DNA of 60,000 nucleotides, taken from assembly GCA_964035545.1 (NCBI GenBank), contig OZ037772.1, positions 7,178,889 to 7,238,888 on the forward strand. The letters run 5' to 3'. A model generated the notes under the pieces. It was not told the origin of the DNA and searched no databases. It worked only from the letters and a program-made list of their open reading frames with translations. Position numbers and translations under genes: made by a program. Every line of letters starts with the position of its first letter. Position 1 is the stretch's first letter. Positions 1 through 10,339 of the stretch are shown piece after piece. Origin of the DNA: Bugula neritina. Lineage: Eukaryota > Bryozoa > Gymnolaemata > Cheilostomatida > Bugulidae.

Positions 1-418
1 GAATTGTGTTTAACATATTGTTGAGTTTCTACATTTTCATATATCAAACAGACAACTCCAGACATTCTCTTCTGGTATTCCTAGTACTCTTAGAGGATGT
101 ACATCCAGCCTAGTATGGCGCCCACTAACTCTCAGACAATAGACAGTAGCTTACGACATACAGGAGGCTGGCTAATTAGAGTTGATTAACAGCGGGCTTG
201 GATAAGCGCAGTTGAATTGTAACGTTGAATTGGATAAGTCGTAATCTGCTAACATTTTTTTTGTAATGTTTTTCTTACTTGTGTAATAATTAGGTACTTG
301 TGTATTTTTTGTGTAAATAAACTATTTCTTGTTCTAAACTTGGCAACATTGCATTAGTTCTAAATAACCTGTAATTAGTGAATGCGTAAATTTACAACAG
401 CGGTGGCAGCAGTGGGAT
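1..418 (+). repeat. Probable 5' LTR and primer-binding site of Ty3/gypsy copy 1
   Basis: The stretch just upstream of a gag-like frame ends in CA-like sequence followed by GCGGTGGCAGCAGTGGGAT at 400-418. That fits a primer-binding site next to an LTR. A close relative of this site lies on the minus strand at 16401-16420 beside the third copy, which supports the call. An AATAAA lies near 316. I cannot fix the LTR left end; it may begin near 95 or lie outside the window. No matching 3' LTR was found near 2750. Confidence 0.5.
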
Positions 419-533
419 TAGTTTAGAGCCAATGCTCCTGGCCAAGGAGTAGAACAGTATGGCCGATGAAGGAGACGTTCCCTGTCTAGAGCAAATCTAA
501 CCGGCAGCTCTAGAGGATGTCATAGGTGGCCCA

Positions 534-1187
534 GTGCTGCCTATGGACAGGTATCATTTGCGGGCTCCCACCTTCTCAGGAGAAGAAGATGTGAAACAAT
601 TTATCGCTGAGTTCAGCGAAGTGGCATTCATCTGTCGATGGCCTGCTCGGGTTACTCTGATCCAGCTGCGGTTCTGCCTGACGGGATCGGCCAAACCTTA
701 TGGTGTTGGTCAGGATGTCGGCAACATCTTCGATGCGTTGAGAGCCCAGTTTGGGCTCACCGCTCAAGATTTGCGTGTGCAACTCTTAGGGCTTAGGAGA
801 GATCTTAAGACTTCTTTGAGAAAACACGCGACCATGATAGAACGGCTGGCACAAGTTGCTTATAGCAACTTCCCTGCAGAAGGGCGACAGAGTTTGGCAC
901 TAGATGCCCTCCTACAGTCTATTAACAACATGGGTTTTAAAAGGCATTTGCTAGTAGCCGAAGTTGAGACAATGGAGAGAGCTCTTTGGCTTGCGAATGC
1001 ATATTTTCAAGCCACCAATACATGCTGGCATGAAGCAGCTGTACAGCAAATAGAAGCCGACGACAGTGTGTCGCCGTTGTCAGCTGTATTGGCTGTACAA
1101 GTGGCTATGGCGGCAGCCGACAAGCCGGTCGGCTTAACCACAAGCCTGGTTCAAGAGCTGCTGGCCGAAATCAGGCATCTCCACTGA
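534..1187 (+). pseudogene. Gag-like frame of Ty3/gypsy copy 1
   Basis: A 217-codon open frame resembles the capsid region of Ty3/gypsy gag proteins. It has an early RAPTFSG-type segment, then FIAEFSEVA, WP.RVTLIQLRFCLTG and AQFGL, the usual spacing for this family. It is the longest intact piece of the copy. It is followed at about 1245-1280 by a zinc-knuckle-like CWGC...GHLLR in another frame, so the polyprotein is broken just after this frame. The third copy on the minus strand (about 15.8-16.15 kb) shows the same capsid blocks in decayed form. Product: retroelement capsid, not a host gene. Confidence 0.65.
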
Positions 1188-1189
1188 CA

Positions 1190-2115
1190 GTCGGCAGTTG
1201 AGCGACCAGCAAGGTTGCCGACAACTGCCGTTGGCAGGCGAATCTCTGTGTGTTGGGGTTGTAGTACTGGCGGGCACCTCCTGAGGTGGGAAGAAACAGC
1301 TAAACGACAATGGCCCACGGTAGATTCCGCCAACCGTAGGCCTTGGTTTAACCCTCCGAGGCCAAGGCAAAAGCCCAAGCCCATTCGGGTGATGAGGTCA
1401 CCTTCGTCATTGTGGTAAGTCTCACAGAGTGTTAGTAGATTGCAAGGTTTGCCAAAACCTCCGGCCTGGCTACTCAAAAACTGCTTTGAAGGGTTGTCTG
1501 TTTACGGGGCGTACGAAGAGTGGGAGCAAGACCGAAATTTTCCTTAGCCGTCCATGTGCGAGCAAGGCCGAGATGTTACTCGGCTGTCCACTGAACGTCG
1601 CCGACTCCCTTGCAACCAGAAAGCGTGGGTGCATCCCTAGCTCCATGCACATGAGGTGTCACCTCCAGAGACAAGCCGCTCAGTGAGCGCTCAGCCGTAT
1701 GGAAGCAACTATTTATTGCCCGGTAAATTGGCCGGCAAAACTGCAACATTCCTGTCCAAATCTTCTGAGCTGGCTTCTTTTTGACACACTCAATGCTAGA
1801 GATAAGGCGAACCTGGAGCCATATGAAGAGAAATAAGGCACGTTGGCGAACGGGTCGTGTATTCCATTCTATGGAGTGATAGAGCTGACTGGTAGAGTCT
1901 GTGTTCAGGTGATCAGCGACACCTTCATCGTCAATCAGCTCAAGGAGGATGCCATCTTGGGAATGTCATTCTTGCAGCGACACAAGTGCCACATTGACTT
2001 TAGTAAGTAGGCGGTGATGTTGGCCGAGCGTGAGCTTGCTTGTGTGAATAGGTTTGGTAGACTGTTGGTGAAGGGAGTGCAAGTGGTGCAAGTGGTGCAA
2101 GGTGCAGAATTCAAG
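1190..2115 (+). pseudogene. Nucleocapsid/protease region of Ty3/gypsy copy 1, heavily decayed
   Basis: Translating across all frames shows a zinc-knuckle remnant near 1245 and a spacer shared with copy 2 (compare 1310-1480 with 7200-7370). A protease-region remnant spans about 1690-2000 and is recognisable only by alignment with 7540-7860. Many stops and frame changes are present. Near 2085-2115 the sequence jumps straight to what corresponds to position 9740 in copy 2. Reverse transcriptase and RNase H are therefore missing, about 1.8 kb by comparison with copy 2. Confidence 0.55.
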
Positions 2116-2745
2116 TATTTCTGCGATTGCTGGGACTTCCTCCAGTTCAATGATGATGGGCTGTTAACGATAAATTTGGCAACTGCTGCGAATCACCAGT
2201 AGTAGGAGAGGGTAGTCTGTCCATATGCTTTTTGCCAGGAGCTGATCAGGAAAACTCATAAGCAAGCTCATGCTGAAGCTGGGCGGGTGACTAGGTATCT
2301 TCAGTTTCGAGGGTACTGGCCCGGTATGACTCGGGTTGTCCAACTGCGGGTGCGGAAGTGTGAGATGTGCCAGTTGCCGGTTGTCCTTGGCAGATAGTTG
2401 CCGTAGATCTGGTGGGCCCCACGTCTGTAAAAGGTAATAACTTGATACTTGTATTAACTGACCACTTTACGCTGTGGGCTGATGCTTTGGCAATCTCAGA
2501 TCCGTCAACTCCCACGGTGGCCAGGGCCTTGGATCAGAACATGTTCTGTTATTTTGGTTTGCCAAAACAACTACATTCCGACTAGGGCGCCAAGTTTTAG
2601 TCGCAACTTATCAGCAATCTCTGTAAGACGTAGGGGGTTAACCAGAGTCAGACGACCCCATATAATCTGCAGGGGAATGGGATGTCGAGCGGAGCAACCA
2701 TATGTTAGGCGACTCTCTAAAAAGTCTTCTACTGGGTAAGAGTCA
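2115..2745 (+). pseudogene. Integrase remnant of Ty3/gypsy copy 1
   Basis: An H-H-C-C zinc-finger-like segment at about 2215-2375 is followed by an integrase-core segment with the usual VDLVGP and LVLTDHFT blocks. It ends at LPKQLHSD, which holds the second catalytic aspartate (the open piece is 2367-2585). Stops and shifts follow, and I see no intact catalytic glutamate region. The same blocks occur at 9840-10260 in copy 2. Nonfunctional. Confidence 0.65.
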
Positions 2746-2749
2746 GGAA

Positions 2750-4200
2750 GAGTGGGACTTGGTGCTGCGACAAATCATGCGAGCATATTGTGGTACCCCT
2801 CACTTTAACACACTGGAGACCGCAAACTTTCTCTAACCTAAATCTAAAGTGGTCTGCAAGTAAATAATAATTTTAAGAGAACTGAACGCGGATAATCATG
2901 TTGTGAGTTATTTTTGTCATATAAGTGGACTAGTGATTAAAACAATGCTGATATGCATTTGGCAATAAAATTTTCATTGGACTCGTGTTATCATTGCTAT
3001 AATCTAAGCTTTTTTTATACTTTTTAATGTGATAGCATGCCTTGGTAACCCTTAGCTTAAATGTGATCGGTCTGTAATAATCAACCTGCTCAGACTAAGG
3101 ATGATACCCAATGTTAGTTTTTCTAGTTTACTCAGCTAGTCTAAATTCTAGAACAGCTTGTCTTAATTTTTTAGTAAAAGATTAGTTTCTTTTGTGGCAC
3201 ATGCCGCACATTATAAAGTACTTGTTCCTAATTTTTGAATAAGGTACCACCAGATATTTTTTTCTATAATGGGTGGCTTAAACATAATTTTATATTATTA
3301 TATTAAAATATATATTATAAATAAATTTTCAATTATAGCAATGCTTTAGGGTATTTCTTTTATAAATATAACTAAGCTAAGTAAATTTTGAATCAAAATT
3401 CATCCTTAACATTGTATAAAAACTATGTACTTTAACCTACAACATTGTTTTAAAAACATTGCTTTTATAATAGTTCAATTTAAGTTTGTTTGTAAGGCTC
3501 AATTGTACAAATCTAAAATATCCTCGAGAGTCCAGAATAACCTGCCCATGTTTCTCATTACTTTTTTGCAAAATTATTTACAATATTTAAAATCATTGGC
3601 TGCAATGATTTCAAGATATTTAATCAATTTATACAAAATGAGAAGAAAACAACTCCTTGGAAAGTTTGAAAGGCTTTTGTGACTAACTGGGTGGACAAAA
3701 CAGTCTAGAGCTTTTACAGCAAAGGAGGAAACACATTTATGATCATCTGCAAACTTTTTTTACGTATATATAAACTGATCAGTTTTAAGGATTCCAAGAG
3801 ATTTAACTGACTTAAACAAAAGTTAGGAACAGACAACCCCTAATTCATTTCAAAATTTTGCAAATACTTTGTGGCTAACTGGGTGCATAAAACAGTCAAA
3901 AATTTTCACAAAATAATTAGGCGCCTTAAAACTCTCAATTTCTAAAAAAAAAAGTGTGACCCCCCCACCCCCTCGAGTGTAATAAGTAAAAAATAATTGA
4001 AGAGTAATTCTAGACTACCTATTTGTGAAATCTTTAATCTTAAATTGCATATCGGTGATTTATTAGTTTTCCAAGAGTTCATTTTCCAATTGACACTCTG
4101 TGAACTGTCGTGCTACCGAATGCGATTTTACACAAAAAATGCCACTTCATGCTATTCTAGATTGGCAGCTATAACGCATCTGCTTCAAAAAGAATTTTAT
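2750..4200. other. Intergenic, no gene recognised
   Basis: AT-rich sequence between Ty3/gypsy copy 1 and the 3' end of the minus-strand gene at 4203. Short open frames lack coding character. A partly repeated phrase, an ACTGGGTG...AAACAGTC motif, occurs near 3687 and 3877 and hints at an old internal duplication. There is a short C-run at 3960-3975. Confidence 0.5.
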
Positions 4201-4202
4201 TT

Positions 4203-6251
4203 TTATTTGACATCACATGTCCACCTACTTTGATCAGCAACACCTTTCTCGGTCGCATGCTTCTGTTCTCCAACCTCTTTGTCAATCTCATCTTCTCGAG
4301 AGAACTTCAAGAGATTTGCAAGACGGGAATTGGCAGCCGACCACAGAGAGTGCTGTTCGCTGCAAAAGAACTAGTTATTTGATTTAATTTTAATGAATAT
4401 ATACTTTTCAATTCTATAATAATTATTGATTATTTAAGGTTGTAATGTCCGATGAAGAAACAAAATCCCATTTAGCATGTTTAATGAGCAAAATGCATAC
4501 TCTACACATGTAGCACTGTATGCGGATGCCTATTGTGTTTTAGTGTTTGAGGTTATTTGAGTTCAAAATTTTATCACAGAAGGTACCACAGTATGCCTAA
4601 TAATCTCATAAATGGTTATGATTAAAATATTTTTTTAACATCTTATACATAGCTTTCCCATAAACTTAGTCTTGAGTTTGCAACAAACAAAAAAATATGT
4701 TGTTTGTGATATGAAGAAATCTACTTCAGAAGTATTGGAACTGTAAAGTCTATATAGTTGTTTACCTTGCAAGAGAATTTACTTCCTTGAATTTAGAGGC
4801 ACTTCCTTCTTTGCAGCTCTTAATTAACCTGAAATTCATAAATGTGACAATACACCATGCAAACAGGCATCTACACCAAAGAGGCATGACTAATAATAAA
4901 CTCAAGCAAAAGTATGCAACAAAATGAAATCACTTGAAACATGCAACTCTGTTCGTTGCAGTTTAACAACTGACAAAATTTGATATTTGATTTCAAAATT
5001 ATTAACTGAAGACGTGTTATTATTTGAAATTTTGCTACAATTTTAAGACATAATAAAAAGGTTGAAGCAAACAATGAAGATAGCAACACAACTACACAAT
5101 TAAGCTTACACATCGTAAACATTCAACATGCATCTCAACTCTTCTGCAGTTGGTCTCAGCTCCAAAAGCATTTCCCCGGCCTAAAACATGCCAAAAATAG
5201 CCATTACAAAATGATGGGCAAAGAGTATGGCGTAAATATAAAGTGTCCCTTAAGTTTAAAATAGAAAGAAACTAAAAAGAAAAATTGACTAACTCACCTT
5301 GTGCTTTGGTCGAAGAGGGAAACAGTCAAAATTTTCAACAAAGAACTTGACACAAGCTGTGTATCTGTCAGTAAATTCACTCAGTTGTCGTGGATCTGTA
5401 AACCGGTGACCATCTCTATTTAGTACGTCTTCCTTGAGTCTGTAGATCTTGTTGAGACTTTCAACAACTATCTCTGGAGAGAAATGTGCAACTTCTGAGA
5501 CCAAGTCTTGGAGCAGAAACTCTTCATTCTGTATGATGTTCAGCACTAGACCAGAAATGACTCCTTCAATTCCTTTGAGTATGTCAGCTTTTTTTAAAGA
5601 AACCAACTTTTCACGAGCTTGTTCAGTGACTTCAAAGACATCTAGAGTTGGGAAAGCAACGATTACATCATCGAAGAGCAGACTGATAGCAGATGACAAT
5701 GTTTTCAATTTATCTTCTCCAATATTTTTTATGACGATTCTTCCTGTCTGGGGAAGATGAAGGAATGTTTGACTCTTTTCTTCCTATTCAATAGCTTGAT
5801 CTTGGACAGTATGCTGCTTGGTATGCAAGGCTGTTATGATTTTGACCAAAGTTCCAATTTTCTTTAAAATCTTCCCTCCATTTAGCTTCTGTGCAAGTGT
5901 CTGAATGGTCTCCACCAGTTCTGTGACACTGTATCCAGACTCCCTTACTGTGTTCACAGCTATGGTCTGCTTGAGGAGAGCTTCTAGTCTAATTGTGATA
6001 ACTGTGCAGGTTGGAATATCTGTAGACATCTTCACAGGGACTTCCGTTTTAGCTGTAATTTGACATGTAAGAATGAGCATCTATATGAGCCAGTAAAAGC
6101 AGCTAGTGATATTAACTTTGGAAAACAAAAACAAACAATATGACACTGGCTCAAGACAGATAGAGGTTAACCTCTACTCACAGATGTTTCTTTCTTCATT
6201 TTCATTATCAATCTTGGAATCAAAACCCTGTTTACCACTTGGCTTTGCCAT
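4203..6251 (-). CDS. Unrecognised six-exon gene, about 347 aa
   Basis: I do not recognise this family. The model, in minus-strand order, is 6251-6182, 6052-5808, 5747-5298, 5180-5112, 4818-4766 and 4359-4203. All splice junctions are GT-AG and phases agree throughout (1044 nt, 348 codons with stop). The start MAKPSGKQGF is followed directly by a GTGAGT donor. The protein looks mostly helical and soluble, with no signal peptide or membrane segment. Recognisable blocks are KTEVPVKMSTDIPTCTV, a helical middle (VSEVAHFSPEIVVESLNKIY) and ELRPTAEELRCMLNVYD; the tail is charged. The exon 2/exon 3 join is uncertain: reading straight through meets TAG at 5786-5784, which a 60-nt intron (5807-5748) would remove. 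The exon 5 acceptor is also weak. The first ATG could lie in another exon upstream. It may be a lineage-specific gene, or a pseudogene if the stop is real. Confidence 0.6.
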
Positions 6252-6299
6252 CAGAAGCTTTGTGCAAGTTTACTCATGTGTTGAATAAGATGGTCACTT

Positions 6300-7100
6300 C
6301 TTCTCTAAAACATGAGGCTCAATTGAGGTACTACAAGAATGATTTAGGAGGCTTTTGAGATGCATAGCAAGACTTTTTTAAACTTTTGATTTAACATTCA
6401 GTCAAATAAAATAGCTATTAATCTTCTGAACAATAAACCTCGCATCTACCTGTTGCTAGTAATGACAGTGATCAGAATTAATTTAGATAGACTGAAGTAC
6501 ACTGAGCTACTATCATTATAATTTCGCTCTATAAAAACTCTGAAATTGGCAATTTCACTTTGCTCCCTATCTTACATTAGATGTCTTTTATTTCAGTAGA
6601 GTATGAATGCCAATTTAAAAATGAGTGTTCTTATTACAAAATTTAGCACATATCAAAGAGCAAACTGTCTCAAGAACTGTGCTGTTGTTGAGACAAAACC
6701 TGTCCATTAGTACACAACTGTTAAGATTTTCAGGGCATTCATACGCACTATCACACTGAGGCTAAGCATCGCTACGCTATCCATTCACACTATCATTATA
6801 CGCTTTGGTGCCTCCTACAAATTTATTCGTTGCGGATCACCTGACTGTATACGCTACTCTACATCAGCACGAAGGCTGCGCATATATAAAATAACAATCT
6901 TGCTTCAGCCCCATGTTGTCTAGCAGTGGAGCCGGCTTAGTCTAGGAAATTTCACTCTTATACTTTTCTTTACTCCTGTAACAATTTTTACTCCTGTAAT
7001 TTTTGGCACTTCATTGGTTATTCAGCATGCAAAAAATATTGGATTGCATCAGACTCAAACTGTTGCCTTGGATGAATAAATTAAAATCACTTGCACCATA
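6300..7100. other. Intergenic, no gene recognised
   Basis: AT-rich flank upstream of the unrecognised minus-strand gene, so its promoter would lie here. A less AT-rich patch at 6730-6930 begins CAGGGCATTCATACG, which looks like the end of a hAT-type element, but I found no partner end. Nothing else is supported. Confidence 0.4.
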
Positions 7101-7930
7101 CCATCTTATGCTCTAATACTGGAAGACTTGTTAGGAGTGTCGTAGTGAAAAACATCTCTGTAAGAGCTATCCCCACGCCAGGAGGACGTCGTTAAACCTT
7201 GACAGCCCACGGTAGAATCTGCCGGTTGTGGGCTTTGGTTAACACCTCTGAGACCAAGGCAGAGGCCTGAACCTTTCTGGGCGAGGAGGCCCCCTTCATC
7301 GGAGTGGCAAGCCCCCAGGAGAGTTAGCAAACCCCGAAGTTTGCCGAAACCTCTGGCTTAGCCGTTCACAAATTGCTTGGAAGGGATTACAGAAAGAATG
7401 TGTTTATGAGGAGTGGGAATAGGACTGATATTTTCCTCAGCTGCCCATGAGACCTTGGACCCCTCTCGCAATCGGAAAACGCAGGTGCATCCCAAATTCA
7501 ATGCACAAGAGGTGTTGCCTTCAGAGACTAGCTGCTCAAAAAGCACCCAGTCATATGGAAGTTAGAACTGCAACATCCCTGTTGGACACTTGGTGTACTA
7601 CCAACTTTCTGAACAGGCATCTCTTTGATACGTTGAGTGCACGAGACAGGACTAATCTGCAGCCATATGAAGGGGAACACGGTATGTTGGCGGGCGGATA
7701 GTGTATTCCATTCTATGGCATAAGTGAGCTGGCAAGACAAGTTCATGATCAGGTGATCAGCAAGACCTTCATTGTCAGTTAGGTCGAGCAGAATGCTAAC
7801 CTAGAGAAGCCACTCTTACAGAAACACAAATGCCGCATCGACTTCAAAAATTCTGCGTTGATAAAGGCTGGGCGCATGCTTGCTTTTATTGATAAGTTCG
7901 GCAGGCCTTTGGTGGGAGGAGTGCAGGTGG
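7100..7930 (+). pseudogene. Ty3/gypsy copy 2: nucleocapsid spacer and protease remnant
   Basis: Sequence parallel to 1290-2080 of copy 1. The protease active-site region is visible at about 7565-7640 as SLLDTWCTTNFL. The family D-T/S-G triad is changed to DTW, so even this frame would be inactive. Copy 3 shows the same region as LLNSGCTTNLL. No gag precedes it, so the copy starts truncated near 7100 or its 5' part has decayed beyond recognition. Confidence 0.6.
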
Positions 7931-8429
7931 TACATCGCTGTACTATTCCTGGGCGTTCCCAGGCAGCAGTTTACTGCAGAGTGAACTGCAAAAAAGTATC
8001 CAAGCTAGGAGTGATGGAAGGGTATTTGAGGGCATCCAGCACGCGAACAGCCTGAATCGACTGGAGGAGCGTGGTGAGTTCCTGGTACAGTGTGTCAACC
8101 CTTTCACAGAGCCGAGGCAGTTGCTAGCTGGTTCGTTAGTGAGGAAGTTCCACTCTGTGCAAGAAGAGTATGTAGGGCCCACCCTAGAGTCAGCGGAAAA
8201 AGCCTGAGAAGTACCCACTATGAATGGCAGGGGCCGGTACCTGAACACTTGGCAGATTTGTACGGGATTGCCTGTGATAGCTTTGAGAGTAACAGGGAGC
8301 GCTTGGTAGTCGCTAAATTACTCCGTGGGTACAAGCATGTGTTCAGTTGCGGTGACTATGAGATATTCCTGGCAGCGTGGACAGCGCCTATCTGGCAGCT
8401 GACCCGAGAGTTAGATCCTGAGACCGTGA

Positions 8430-8910
8430 CCATCTAGGACGCTCACCCTCTTTTGAAGATTAATGAGTCGCTGGATGCCTTAGCCAGTAGCAAGTTTTTC
8501 AGTATGTTAGACTTGCTGAGCAGGTGCTGGCAAGTGCTCCTGAGTCCTGATGCACAGAAGAAAGCTGCTTTTATGATGTGGGGTGGGCTCTGGAAGTGGA
8601 AGCTGCTGACTTTCAGACTTACGTCCGCTCCGGCTATTTTCAAGCGACTCATGGAGCAGATTCTCAGTGGGTTACACTGGAAGACCCTGCTCATCTACCT
8701 GATGATGTCGTCACCATCTCCCCCGACTTTGACTCTTATGTCAGTCGTCTCAGGGGGGGGGTGCTCGATAGACTCTGAAAAACTGGTTTGAAGCTTAAAC
8801 CCTCCAAATGCACTTTACTTTAGTCGTACGTAAAATACCTAGGTCACCTAGTTGACCGGGACAGGTATGAGCAGTGCCGTGCAGTGGCCATGCCGCTGGA
8901 CCTCCCTTAA
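8430..8910 (+). pseudogene. Reverse transcriptase remnant, Ty3/gypsy copy 2
   Basis: Characteristic RT blocks are visible: FSMLDLLSRCWQV, AFMMWGG and TFRLTSAPAIFKRLME, then the YXDD region at about 8690-8712. That motif is split over two frames. One reads LIYLMMSS and the other continues with PDDVVTISPD, so a one-base change falls inside the catalytic box itself. A run of nine G at 8752-8760 lies next to another frame break. Nonfunctional. Confidence 0.7.
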
Positions 8911-9350
8911 TTGCAGGCATTGCTGGGGATGGTAGGGTACTACAGGCAGTATATACCCGACTCTGCAGGAATTGCACAGCTTTCAAACAGGCAGACAGCA
9001 AAAGGGGTCTGTTGGCAGTGGATGTATGCAGAGCAGCAGGCATTCGACTACCTCAAAGATCGCCTTATGGAGGCACCGATTTTGACGTACCATGATTCGG
9101 CAAAGCAGTACATCCTGGATACTGATGCTAGCAGTTACAATGTGAGAGCTGTGCTGTCTACGGTCTAGGATGATCATGAGGTGGTGGTGGCTTATTACAG
9201 CAAGGCTATGTCAGCCCCTGTAAAGAACTACTGTACCACCCGAAAGGAGCTTCTGGCAGTAGTTATGGCGGTCAAGCACTTCAGGCCAAATCTGTATGAA
9301 CGGACATTCAGGCTGCGAACGGATCACGCATCCTTGGTATGGCTGTGAAG
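8911..9350 (+). pseudogene. RT connection and RNase H remnant, Ty3/gypsy copy 2
   Basis: The segment begins with a LLGMVGYYRQYIPD block, the usual connection after the polymerase domain. It continues with LTYHDSAKQYILDTDASSYNV, which holds the first RNase H catalytic aspartate (DTDAS). Further on, after a stop near 9167, come YYSKAMSAPVKNY, TTRKELLAVV and LRTDHASLVWL. The order and spacing match Ty3/gypsy RNase H. At least two stops interrupt it. Confidence 0.7.
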
Positions 9351-9699
9351 GCGAGCTGAGTTTTATAGTCAGGTCGTGCAATGGTTTGAGATCCTGGCTA
9401 AGTTTTCATACCGGATTGAACACCAATCCGGAGAGAAACACGGCAATGCCAATGGATTGAGCCGAAGACCTGGGGAGGCAAGGTAAGCAATGCGTGAGTA
9501 TTGAACAGAGAGACGGTGGATCCCCCGCTCGGACGTGGAAAAACAGTTAGGGAAAATAGCTGCATACAGTTGGGAAGAAGGCCAATTCTGTTCTGATCCC
9601 TCCTCTAGTGCTGCCAACACCCTTCATCCAAACACTACGCTGTTCCGGAATGTCAGGAGCTTTGTAAGCTCTAGGGGACGCTACCGGCCTCGGTAGCTA

Positions 9700-10330
9700 A
9701 CCTAATTTGAGGCCGAGCAACAGGTAAAGTGTGCTGAGTGTAAGTAATTCTGTGACCGTTAAGACTCCCTCAAGTTCAAAGGTGATGGGCTGCTGACAAT
9801 GACGTTAGCGGCTGGTACACATCACCGGGAACGTGAGAGGGTAGTCTATCCATTTGCCCTGCGCCGGGAGCTGATCTGGGACACCCAACAGCAAACTCAT
9901 GCTGGAGTTGAGCGGTTGACCAGCTCTGGTGGTATTGGCCCAAAATGACTCGCGACGTCCGATTCCAAGTGTGGAAGTGCGAGGTGTGCCAGGCTATTAA
10001 GCATGCCTGCTCCATTGAAACTATGGGAAGGGGACGCTTTCACGCCGGTTGGCCGTGGCAGATAGTTACTATAGATCTGGTGGGCCCCATGCCCACGTTC
10101 GAAAGAGGTAACAACTAGATACTGGTGTTGACTGACCATTTCACGTGATAGATTGATGCTCTGGCTCTTCCTAATGCGCCAGCCCCCACGGTGGCTAGAG
10201 TCAGGGATCAAAACGTATCTTGTTACTTTGGCTTGCTAAAGCAGATACACACTGACCAGGGTGTCCAGCTCTAGTCGCAGCTGATGGGCTACCTCTGTAG
10301 GGTTTGAGGGGTGAACCAGAGCCGGACCAC
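9700..10330 (+). pseudogene. Integrase remnant, Ty3/gypsy copy 2
   Basis: A zinc-binding HHCC region lies at about 9820-9995, ending in a W.CEVCQ-type block. It is followed by WQIVTIDLVGPMP, LVLTDHFT and FGLLKQIHTDQG. Stops interrupt it at several places. The recognisable retroelement sequence fades after NQSRTTQYLP at about 10340, where the family normally continues towards the catalytic glutamate, so this end is truncated. No LTR was found downstream. Confidence 0.65.
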
Positions 10331-10339
10331 TCAATATTT

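Noticed and set aside
6730-6930. CAGGGCATTCATACG as a hAT-type terminus
   Set aside because: No inverted partner or target duplication was found within several kilobases.
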